A stretch of 64,000 nucleotides of DNA. Source: Microtetraspora sp. NBRC 13810. Lineage in GTDB: Bacteria; Actinomycetota; Actinomycetes; Streptosporangiales; Streptosporangiaceae. The stretch lies in the NCBI RefSeq assembly GCF_030268685.1, contig NZ_BSRQ01000002.1:1-64000 (forward strand). The letters run 5' to 3'. Shown here one piece after another: positions 15,883 through 23,253 of the stretch; within the stretch, counting starts at the first letter, position 1, and every line of letters begins with the position of its first letter. The notes under the pieces are model-generated. The model was not told where the DNA came from. It did not search any database and was given only the letters and a program-made list of their open reading frames with translations. A program made the position numbers and the translations under genes.

Positions 15883-16576
15883 CGCCGCCTCCGCCCCGCG
15901 CACCCGCGCCGCCGCCGCGCGACCGGACCCGCCCGCCGCCCCGTACGCCGCCGAACTGCGGGTCTACCTGCTGGTGGAGAACCTGCGGCGGCAGTTCACC
16001 GCGGCGATGGCAGCCCCCACCCGGGCCCGCGGCTACCCGCCGCAGGAGGGGCAGCACGCGCTGATCGTCGAGGTCGCCCCCGGCCTCGCGATCGAGCGGG
16101 TCATCGACCTCGCCCTGCGCGCCGTGCCGGCCGTGGAACCCGGCATCCTCTTCGTCGAGCGGCAGTTCGGCGTGCTGGAGGTGCACGGCTCCGCGCTGGA
16201 CGACGTGCGGCGGGCCGGGGAGGCGATCCTCGGCGGCATCGGGGCCGCCGCGGGAGACCGGCTCCGCCCCAGAATCCTTTACGCTGACGTCATCGACGAG
16301 ATCACCGACCAGCACGCGGTGCTCATCAACCGCAACCGCCAGGGGTCGATGGTGCTGCCGGGGCAGTCGCTGCTGGTCTGCGAGATGACTCCGGCGCTGT
16401 TCGCCACCGTCGCCGCGAACGAGGCGGAGGCGGCGGCCCCCGACATCACCCTCGTCGACGTCCAGATGATCGGATCGGCCGGCCGGCTGTACATCAGCGG
16501 TCGCGCGGGTCCGGTGCGAACCGCCCGCGACGCCATCGTCAGGGTCCTCGAATCCGTCGAGGGCCGTGACCGGTAG
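15875..16576 (+). CDS. Second microcompartment shell protein BMC-T with Pro/Ala-rich N-terminal extension
   Basis: GTG 15875 gives 233 residues; the gene overlaps the BMC-H gene by 8 bp. The tandem BMC body (from about residue 28) parallels the first [64 protein letters not shown], and [20 protein letters not shown]. The first ~27 residues ([20 protein letters not shown]) have no counterpart in the other trimer and look disordered. A later start would remove this stretch; no ATG is available before the fold begins. Two BMC-T paralogues plus one BMC-H and one BMC-P is the RMM shell set. Confidence 0.9.
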   Translation: MSSAASAPRTRAAAARPDPPAAPYAAELRVYLLVENLRRQFTAAMAAPTRARGYPPQEGQHALIVEVAPGLAIERVIDLALRAVPAVEPGILFVERQFGVLEVHGSALDDVRRAGEAILGGIGAAAGDRLRPRILYADVIDEITDQHAVLINRNRQGSMVLPGQSLLVCEMTPALFATVAANEAEAAAPDITLVDVQMIGSAGRLYISGRAGPVRTARDAIVRVLESVEGRDR

Positions 16577-16602
16577 GAGCCGCCAGGACCTTGAGGAGAA
16601 CC

Positions 16603-17604
16603 ATGGTCCATGACCTGTCCGGCGGGGACGACGTGCTCGTCCGGATCGAGGACGCCGCCCGGCACGCCCTGCGGCACTACGACGTGTCCCCGGCCGCCGA
16701 GCTCAGCCTCCTCAACGTGTCGGAGAACGCGACCTTCACCGTGTCCGACCGCGGCTCGCGCGCCGTGCTGCGGGTGCACCGCCTCGGCTACCACTCCCCC
16801 GAGGCCATCGCCTCCGAGCTGGCCTGGCTGGAGGCGCTGCGCACCGAGGAGGGCATCAGGACGCCGGGCGTGCTGCCCGCCCGCGACGGCTCCAAGGTGG
16901 TCACCGTCGAGCGGCCCGGCGGCGAGCCGCGCCGGTGCGTGATGTTCGAGTTCCTCCCCGGCGCGGAACCGGCCGAGGACCGGCTGGTGGAGAGCTTCGA
17001 GCCGCTCGGCGCGCTCACCGCCCGCATGCACCGCCACGCCCGCGCGTGGGCGCGGCCGGCCGCGTTCACCCGGTTCCACTGGGACCTCGACGCCGCCTTC
17101 GGCCCGCGGGCCCGCTGGGGCAGGTGGCAGGACGGCGCCGGCGTGGACCGGGAGGCGCACGCCGTACTGTCCCGCCTGGAAACCGAGCTGCGCCGCCGGC
17201 TGGCGCGGTACGGCCGGGGGCCGGACCGGTACGGCCTGATCCACGCCGACCTGCGCCTCGCCAACCTGCTGGTCGGCGAACCCGGCGACGGGACCAGCGT
17301 GATCGACTTCGACGACTGCGGCTTCGGCTGGTACCTCTACGACCTCGGCGCGGCCCTCAGCTTCATCGAGCACCACCCCCTGGTGCCGGAGATGGTGGAC
17401 GCCTGGGTCAAGGGCTACCGGAGCGTCCTCGACCTGCCACACGCGGACGAGGACGAGATCTGGACCTTCATCATGCTCCGCCGCATGCTCCTCGTCGCCT
17501 GGATCGGCTCCCACACGGCGGCCGACGTCGCCAGGGAACTCGGCGCCGGCTACACCGCCGGGAGCTGCGAACTGGCGGAACGCTTCCTCAGCGGATCACT
17601 CTGA
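16603..17604 (+). CDS. APH-fold kinase, probable 1-amino-2-propanol kinase of the microcompartment pathway
   Basis: This 333-residue aminoglycoside-phosphotransferase-fold kinase has the catalytic loop [14 protein letters not shown] (Asp216 as base) and the metal motif [17 protein letters not shown]. In the RMM locus of Mycobacterium smegmatis, a kinase of this family phosphorylates (S)-1-amino-2-propanol. Here it lies between the shell genes and the dehydrogenase, so the same job is likely. GAGGAG lies directly before ATG 16603, which decides the start over the TTG at 16591. Confidence 0.87.
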   Translation: MVHDLSGGDDVLVRIEDAARHALRHYDVSPAAELSLLNVSENATFTVSDRGSRAVLRVHRLGYHSPEAIASELAWLEALRTEEGIRTPGVLPARDGSKVVTVERPGGEPRRCVMFEFLPGAEPAEDRLVESFEPLGALTARMHRHARAWARPAAFTRFHWDLDAAFGPRARWGRWQDGAGVDREAHAVLSRLETELRRRLARYGRGPDRYGLIHADLRLANLLVGEPGDGTSVIDFDDCGFGWYLYDLGAALSFIEHHPLVPEMVDAWVKGYRSVLDLPHADEDEIWTFIMLRRMLLVAWIGSHTAADVARELGAGYTAGSCELAERFLSGSL

Positions 17605-17614
17605 AGGAGTTCAC

Positions 17615-18379
17615 GTGTTCACTTCACTGGCCGGGCGCTCCGTCGTCGTCACCGGGGGCAGCAAGGGCATCGGCAAGGGCATCGCCCGGGTCTTCGCCAG
17701 GACGGGCGCGAAGGTGCTCATCGCGGGCCGGGACGCGGAGACGCTGGCCGCGGCGGCCAAGGAGCTCGGCGTGGCGCACGTCGTGGCGGACGTGTCACAC
17801 GCGGCGGACTGCGAGCTGATCGCGCGTACCGCGATGGAACGGCACGGCGGCATCGACGTCCTGTGCGCCAACGCCGGCGTCTTCCCCGACCGGAGGCTGG
17901 CCGAGATGACCGAGACGGACATCGACGACGTCCTCGGCGTCAACCTCAAGGGCACCATGCTCTGCGTGCGCGCCTGCCTGCCCGCGCTGGAGGCGTCCGG
18001 CCGGGGCCGGGTGATCCTCACCTCGTCCATCACCGGCCCGGTCACCGGATACCCCGGCTGGTCGCACTACGGCGCCAGCAAGGCGGGCCAGCTCGGTTTC
18101 ATGCGCACCGCCGCGCTCGAACTCGCCCCCAAGGGCATCACGGTCAACGCGGTGCTGCCGGGCAACATCATGACCGAGGGACTCGCCGGCATGGGCGAGG
18201 ATTACCTCGACGGCATGCGGGCCGCCATCCCGATGCGCCGCCTCGGCTCGGTCGAGGACGTCGGCCACGCGTGCGTCTTCCTGTCCACCGACGAGGCCGC
18301 CTTCATCACCGGGCATCCGCTCGTCGTGGACGGGGGCCAGATCCTCCCGGAGTCGCAGGACGCGCTCGGGGTCCTGTGA
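17615..18379 (+). CDS. Short-chain dehydrogenase, probable 1-amino-2-propanol/aminoacetone oxidoreductase
   Basis: This classical SDR of 254 residues has the cofactor motif [12 protein letters not shown], the NAG motif CANAGVF, the catalytic Ser in LTSSITGP, and Tyr152-x-x-x-Lys156 in HYGASKAGQ. It starts at GTG 17615 with AAGGAG upstream, 10 bp after the kinase stop. RMM loci carry an SDR shown in M. smegmatis to act on (S)-1-amino-2-propanol. By position this gene is its counterpart, interconverting the amino alcohol and the aminoketone. Cofactor choice cannot be read reliably; the residue after the second strand (AGRD) leaves NADP open. Confidence 0.88.
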   Translation: MFTSLAGRSVVVTGGSKGIGKGIARVFARTGAKVLIAGRDAETLAAAAKELGVAHVVADVSHAADCELIARTAMERHGGIDVLCANAGVFPDRRLAEMTETDIDDVLGVNLKGTMLCVRACLPALEASGRGRVILTSSITGPVTGYPGWSHYGASKAGQLGFMRTAALELAPKGITVNAVLPGNIMTEGLAGMGEDYLDGMRAAIPMRRLGSVEDVGHACVFLSTDEAAFITGHPLVVDGGQILPESQDALGVL

Positions 18380-18421
18380 TCTACTTGATCGTCGTTTCGG
18401 CACGTGAGGAAGGGTGAAGAG

Positions 18422-19363
18422 GTGCCCCGCGAGCCCGTTGGCCAGAGCACGGTCGAGGCGGCCCGGCAGGAGATCTTCCGGCTGATCGCCACCGGAGAGC
18501 TCCAGCCCGGCCAGCGGCTGGGCTCGGAGCGCGAGCTCGCGCTCCGGATGGGCGTCAGCCGCACCACCCTGCGCCAGGCGCTCGGCCTGCTGGAACAGGC
18601 CGGGACCGTACGGCGGGTGCCCGGCCGGGGCGGCGGCACCTTCGTCAGCGGCACCAAGGTCGAGCGCGACCTGTCCAACGTCGTCGGCGTGCCCGCCCTG
18701 CTGCGCGAGCAGGGGTTCACCTCCGGCTCGCGGGTGATCCGGGCCACCATCGTGACCGCCGACGGCCCGACCGCCGCCGCCCTCGCCATCCAGCCGGGCG
18801 AACTGGTGACCGAGATCGTGCGGATCAGGTTCGCCGACGGCGTGCCGCTCTCCCTCGAACAGGCGCGCTTCCCCGCCCTGCGCTTCCCCGGCCTGCTGGA
18901 ACTCCCCCTCGGCGGATCGGTCTACGAACTCCTCACCGCCCGGTACGGCGTACGCCCCGCCGACGCCCTGGAACGCATCGAGGCCGTCTCGGCCGGTGCG
19001 GAGGAGGCGGCCGTGCTCGGCGTGGAGCCGGGGGTGCCGGTGCTGGCCATCACCCGCACCACGTCCGACGATCACGGCCGGCCGTTCGAGTACTCCCAGG
19101 ACCTCTTCCGCGGCGACCGCACCCGCGTCCTCGTGCACGTCTCCGGCCCCACCGGCACCACCCACTCCGCCCGCGACCGGGGCCGCCTCATCCGCTTCCC
19201 CGCCACCCCGCCGACCGCGCCCGCCGCACCCTCCCCGTCAGGGTCCTCCACCCCATCCACCCCATCCGCACCGTCAGCTCCCCTCGCCCCGTCCAGGCCC
19301 GCCGCGCTCCCCCGCCGCATCCGCTTCCCGGCACCCGGCACCCGGTCCCCCACCACGTCCTGA
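18422..19363 (+). CDS. GntR/HutC-family regulator with UTRA domain and low-complexity C-terminal tail
   Basis: GTG 18422 has AGGAAGGG 8 nt upstream; the in-frame GTG at 18404 lacks this. The winged-helix domain occupies about residues 10-75 (RQEIFRLIATGELQPGQRLG, then GVSRTTLRQALGLLEQAGTV). A UTRA effector domain follows, to about residue 238 (ending QDLFRGDRTRVLVHVSG). It is the likely local switch of the microcompartment operon, responding to a pathway intermediate. Oddly, some 65 further residues are Pro/Ser/Ala-rich, with a duplicated RFPA motif (RLIRFPATP and RRIRFPAPG). HutC proteins normally end near the FRGDR strand. The tail may be a degenerate 3' extension. Confidence 0.88.
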   Translation: MPREPVGQSTVEAARQEIFRLIATGELQPGQRLGSERELALRMGVSRTTLRQALGLLEQAGTVRRVPGRGGGTFVSGTKVERDLSNVVGVPALLREQGFTSGSRVIRATIVTADGPTAAALAIQPGELVTEIVRIRFADGVPLSLEQARFPALRFPGLLELPLGGSVYELLTARYGVRPADALERIEAVSAGAEEAAVLGVEPGVPVLAITRTTSDDHGRPFEYSQDLFRGDRTRVLVHVSGPTGTTHSARDRGRLIRFPATPPTAPAAPSPSGSSTPSTPSAPSAPLAPSRPAALPRRIRFPAPGTRSPTTS

Positions 19364-19430
19364 CCACAGGTTGCGGCAGTGTCGCCCTCCGGCCGGTCGC
19401 GGACCTCCCGCCAGGCGGTCATGCCGGAGC

Positions 19431-20340
19431 TCACTCGACCGCCGCGTCCTCGACGAGGGCGGGGTCGATGTGCCCGGCGGGCGGTGATCCGGGCGGCGAG
19501 GACGTGCTTGCACGGACCGCGGGAGCCGCGGTGGTCGTACCACCAGGGGCAGGTGCACGAGCCGGCCTCCAGCCGCACGCGGCGCACCCCGCCGTCGGTG
19601 GTCACCTCAGCCTCGTCCGGTCCGGTGACGCGGACGGCCGCGGCGGCCACCAGGGCGCGGGCCGAGACAAGGCGCGGGTTGAGCGCCTGGACGTGCTCGC
19701 GGTCGTAGGGCAGCTCGCGGTGGAAGTGGCCGGCGTCGGCGAGATCGTAACCGACGCGGCCGGCCGTGCCGAGCTGGGTGAGCGCGGCGCGGACCCGGGG
19801 CAGCGGAAGGCCGGAGCGGTCGGCGAGCAGGCCGAGCTCGACGGCGGGCTCGAAGTTCAGCAGCATGCCGATCAGGTCGGCGTCGCCCTCGGCCTCGTCG
19901 GTGGACAGGTCGTCGAGGACCGCGCCCTCCCCGGAGAAACCGCGCCGGCGGCCGGGCGAGAGGACCAGCGTGTACCGCATGCCGGGCAGCTCGACCTCCC
20001 ACGCGCCGGCCTGCGCGTCCGTGCCGGCGCCGGCCGCAGGGCCGTACACCCGCAGGGACTTGACGAAGCGGAGCAGCGGCATCAGCGTGGCCAGCCGGCC
20101 GACGCCGGACAGGCACCGCGCCCGGTCCAGGCCCCGCGGTGACCCGCAGCTCGCGGCCGGCGGGCGCCAGCCAGAGGTCCGCCGCGGCCCGCTTGGGCAG
20201 GCCGCGCAGGAACCGCACGGCGTACATGCCGGGCAGCTCGGCCCGCAGGTCGAAGCGAGAGGCGATGACCTGCACCTCGGCGAAGCCGCGCAGCCACCGC
20301 ATGGGCAGCGGCACCTTCTTCTCCACCACCGCGCCGTCCA
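19431..20340 (-). pseudogene. SWIM zinc-finger protein, truncated and twice frameshifted
   Basis: The minus strand carries a broken gene. The 5' part (from about 20340) reads LDGAVVEKKVPLPMRWLRGF and continues through MYAVRFLRGLPKRAAADLWL. An extra G in the GCGGGGCC run near 20135 shifts the frame. The next frame then carries LRFVKSLRVYGPAAGAG and the SWIM finger itself, CTCPWWYDHRGSRGPCKH (CxC...CxH zinc ligands). A second shift near 19475 lies before a natural ending (IDPALVEDAAVE, TGA 19431-19433). The true N terminus is missing: sequence beyond 20340 is transposase remnant. The gene is dead or its fragments are untranslated. Intact homologues are DNA-binding-like proteins of unknown role. 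Confidence 0.8.
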
Positions 20341-20342
20341 GC

Positions 20343-20541
20343 GTGGTGGGCGTTCCTGGATCGGCTGGCAGCGGCATGTCACCCTGGCTTCGGCCGCCCA
20401 CCTGTTCCTCAAGGAATTGCGCTTGACCAGCCCAAAAGCGGCTGGGGCGGCCTGACCTTCTACAAGGCCCTGCACATGCTCCAGGTGCTGTTAGCCACCT
20501 GGACCGGCCGATGCCCCACCTGCCATCAACGACCACCATGA
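20343..20541 (+). mobile_element. 3' remnant of a transposase gene (IS701-like)
   Basis: On the + strand, RSWIGWQRHVTLASAAHLFL followed by KELRLTSPKAAGA and, one frame over, GLTFYKALHMLQVLLATWTG ending RCPTCHQRPP resembles the C-terminal end of IS701/IS4-type transposases of actinomycetes. The catalytic part is gone and the frame is shifted once near 20440. It abuts the broken SWIM gene, so this insertion or a later deletion removed that gene's 5' end. Confidence 0.55.
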
Positions 20542-20556
20542 CGAACTAAGGAACAG

Positions 20557-20790
20557 ATGACCGATCCGGGCCGCCGCGGTCCGCAGCCAGTAGCGCTCCT
20601 GATCGCAACGCAGCAGTACCTGAGCCACCGCCACGACCACCGCCTCGGCCGAGGTCAGCACCGGCGGCCGGCCCCGTCCGCGAGGCCGTCCCCGCGAAGG
20701 CATCACGTGATCGTCCAGATAGACATAGAGTGCGGTCAGAAGGGCGTCCAAGTCAGTCTTCACACACCGACCATGGACGCCCTTCGTCAC
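20557..20790 (-). mobile_element. 5' remnant of a second transposase gene
   Basis: The N-terminal part of a transposase is readable on the minus strand: KTDLDALLTALYVYLDDHV, GRGRPPVLTSAEAVVVAVAQ, then LLRCDQERYWLR. The D-L-D-A-L-L-T-x-L-Y-V opening and G-R-P-P-x-L-T-x-A-E motif match transposases of the IS982/IS5-like groups common in Streptomyces. The sequence breaks off near 20557 before any DDE residue, so only a stub remains. It lies back to back with the IS701-like remnant. Start is ATG 20790 or, better by family, GTG 20760. Confidence 0.6.
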
Positions 20791-21229
20791 GCCCGCAGCC
20801 GATCACCGAATTTCACATCAGCGATCTAGGCTGCGTCCAGCAGCGCTACCTCGATGTCATCTACCGTGACACGGAGCCCCACCTATATGTCGGCGAATAA
20901 AGGGATGATCATTCGCTTCGGTCCACCCGTAGGAGGCCAGATGGCTGGCCAAAATAATGTGACCTAGCTCACATAAGATGGTGGTCCGAGGTTCACTTCC
21001 CGCAATAAAGGCAGCTTACGGAAGCACCGCAAGCGAATCACTGCCCCCGGAAGGGAAGTAGCGATGAACTAGTCAGCTCAAGTTCCCCTTGCCAGAAAGC
21101 GACCTAAGAGTGATGATCAGACAGGCACGTCCTTGGTGAGGCGTATTAGATTCAACTATCCTCAGCAAAGTGCCTATTCGCTACTATGGGCGCCACGCTC
21201 GCGCGAAACCTAAAGAGAATGGAGGAACT
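20791..21229. other. Intergenic stretch at the left edge of the low-GC island
   Basis: No gene is supportable here. GC content falls noticeably after about 20860. A short open stretch at 20822-20899 (GCVQQRYLDVIYRDTEPHLY then VGE, stop) looks like the end of a coding remnant, but I do not recognise it. The rest presumably holds the promoter of the lipoprotein gene that follows. Confidence 0.5.
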
Positions 21230-22246
21230 ATGAGAGATAAGGCAGCCCAAGCTGCGCTACTTACGATAGCAGCCGCTTTCGCGATCACAAGTTGCGGCAA
21301 TGGGCAGGTATTTGCCGGCATGTCGGCAGAAATGGCGGAAGTACCACCAGCACATCCCTCCACCACTCCGCATCCCAACCTGCCGACTTCTGCTCCGGAA
21401 AGCCCTCCCTCCGTTACCAAGAGAGCCGATGAACCTGAACTTGGATCACTAAATACCATAACGAACCGCGATCCGGTTCCCATGCCTCTAGATCCATACA
21501 TGACTTCCATGGAGGACCTTAAAACAATCGACAAGGCGCGCGATATCGGCGCGGCTGCCTGTATGCGGGCACTTGGTTTTGACAACTGGACAGACAACGT
21601 TATACGGACATGGCATCCCCAGGCATATCAAGAGTCAGATGTATTTGAGTATTTGGATCCGAAACAAGTTGCAATATCGGGATATCCGCGCCCCCCTGTT
21701 ATACCCGCCAAAGAGATCGAGCAGGCAGAGCCGACTCGTCGAAGTGCCACGACAGAAGAGCGAAAGGCGTTTGACGGGCTAAGTGAGAGAACTGCGACAG
21801 GAAACAAAATACCTTCAGGTGGTTGCACCGCAGAATCGACGCGCAAAATCCATGGAAACGATGCCAAACTGCCGGTAAATCCTCGGGAGCTGGCACTTCA
21901 AGCACGCACTTCCGCCATGACAGACAGCCGAATGCAAGAAGCCGTCTCATCATGGAGATTATGTATCAGCAAGCAAGGCCTTATATACGATAGCCCAGTC
22001 GTTCCTCCACACGATCCGCGATGGAAAACGCGGGTGGAAGCGCCAGCTAGCGAGGAGGAACGACGCGTCGCCTTTATTGACGCAACATGCCAGACGGGCG
22101 TGAATCTGGTAGGTACCTATAAGACATTGAGGACCGTATATGAAGAGCGACTGGTGACCGACCATAAGGCCGATCTCGCAGCATCAAAGTTGATCTTCCA
22201 ACGCTGGCTCGATACAGCAAGGGAAATCACAAACAAAGGGTACTAA
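21230..22246 (+). CDS. Hypothetical lipoprotein (low-GC island)
   Basis: The protein has 338 residues from ATG 21230, with GGAGGAA directly upstream. The N terminus has a signal peptide ending in a lipobox-like ITSC, giving Cys22 as the lipid-anchored residue. A Pro/Ser/Thr-rich spacer to about residue 75 follows. The mature part has five or six Cys residues (AACMRALGF, GGCTAE, RLCISKQG, ATCQTG), probably in disulfides. The domain shares the general look of actinobacterial lipoproteins that sense or bind outside the membrane, but I cannot name a family. Codon usage is far more A/T-tolerant than in the flanking genes. It heads a series of exported proteins in the same orientation. Confidence 0.78.
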   Translation: MRDKAAQAALLTIAAAFAITSCGNGQVFAGMSAEMAEVPPAHPSTTPHPNLPTSAPESPPSVTKRADEPELGSLNTITNRDPVPMPLDPYMTSMEDLKTIDKARDIGAAACMRALGFDNWTDNVIRTWHPQAYQESDVFEYLDPKQVAISGYPRPPVIPAKEIEQAEPTRRSATTEERKAFDGLSERTATGNKIPSGGCTAESTRKIHGNDAKLPVNPRELALQARTSAMTDSRMQEAVSSWRLCISKQGLIYDSPVVPPHDPRWKTRVEAPASEEERRVAFIDATCQTGVNLVGTYKTLRTVYEERLVTDHKADLAASKLIFQRWLDTAREITNKGY

Positions 22247-22276
22247 TATTATCTTACTGCGCAAAGGGGAAGAAGC

Positions 22277-22870
22277 ATGAGAGCCATCAAAAGAATGGCG
22301 TCCACATCAATGCGCATAACACTTATAGGAAGCCTCGTCGCATGTTTTAGCATTCTCGCCGCCGGCACTTCTCGCGCGGACGGAACATTTCGATGGCAAA
22401 ACATGTATAACGGATGGTATCTAGAAGTGTGGCTATCGTCCACCGCCAATCAGGCAGACGTAATAACATATCCCCTAAACGCCGCCTCATCCAATCAGCT
22501 TTGGAGCGATACCTATCTTGGCGATGAATACTATAGACTACAAAACAATAATAGTTGGAAGTTTTTGGGGCACCGGGACGAAGGACGCTCTGACGACCTG
22601 AGGCTGTGTGGGTTTCCGGATCAATATGATTGGGTCAACACGTCATACCAGCATTGGAAATTTAGATGGGAGTGGAGCGGGCACGATCAACGCTACTTCA
22701 ATTTCTGGATCAACAGAGCCGGCTGCCAGGGAGATCCCTATCATGACGCTTTGGGTGCATTACTCCTAAATGCGTCAGGCTATCCTATTACCACTTCACT
22801 ATATACAGAGGAGTTGTGCAGCGATCAGCGTTACGGCCCGCAATCTCAGTGCTACTGGAACCGAGGTTGA
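22277..22870 (+). CDS. Secreted protein, possibly ricin-type lectin-like (low-GC island)
   Basis: This 197-residue protein has a Sec signal peptide (about residues 1-35, ending TSRA before DGTF) and a strong GAAGAAG site before ATG 22277. The mature part is rich in Trp, Tyr and Asn: FRWQNMYNGWYLEVW, SNQLWSDTYLG, and YYRLQNNNSWKFLGHRD. This resembles the W-x-x-x...Y-x-L-x-N-x-x-S-x-x-x-L pattern of ricin-type beta-trefoil carbohydrate binders. Four Cys residues occur in the second half. The lectin assignment is tentative; no catalytic motif was seen. It follows the lipoprotein gene by 30 bp. Confidence 0.7.
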   Translation: MRAIKRMASTSMRITLIGSLVACFSILAAGTSRADGTFRWQNMYNGWYLEVWLSSTANQADVITYPLNAASSNQLWSDTYLGDEYYRLQNNNSWKFLGHRDEGRSDDLRLCGFPDQYDWVNTSYQHWKFRWEWSGHDQRYFNFWINRAGCQGDPYHDALGALLLNASGYPITTSLYTEELCSDQRYGPQSQCYWNRG

Positions 22871-23253
22871 TCAGCTCCTGACATGAGTGAGTATTGCATG
22901 AAAAAAGCATCAGACCGCCGCAGGAGTCGGTAGCTATTACTACATAGCCACTCTAGTGATATCCTCTCGAACCCCGCCGGGACATAACTCTGCACATTTT
23001 TCAAATTCTCGAGGATGAGTGAAGATATTATGAGCGGCCTGATAAGCAACACTGACGTGATCTCAGCGAATTGCCGGTAGGTAGTTGTGCTCGAAGTGGG
23101 TGAGGACGAGAAATCACCTAAGCGCCTTCGGGTTGTGTTGTATACGACTTCACGGAAGGAGTATTTAGGAATGCTTTGAAGCATGCACCCATCCTCGCGA
23201 GTTAACAAAGGACTTAATACTCTCTAAGTTCAATATAATTAAGGGTCAGGGAT
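22871..23253. other. Intergenic stretch in the low-GC island
   Basis: The stretch is 383 bp between the lectin-like gene and the DUF1906 gene. A 118-codon minus-strand frame (22852-23208) has no ribosome-binding site and no protein-like composition, so I do not call it. AGGGTCAGGG just before 23254 serves the next gene. Confidence 0.5.

Noticed and set aside
22852-23208. 118-codon minus-strand frame in the low-GC island
   Set aside because: No ribosome-binding site, Ser/Arg/Leu-rich without domain features, and it opposes the direction of all neighbours; low-GC DNA makes such frames less likely by chance, so I left the region open rather than calling a gene.
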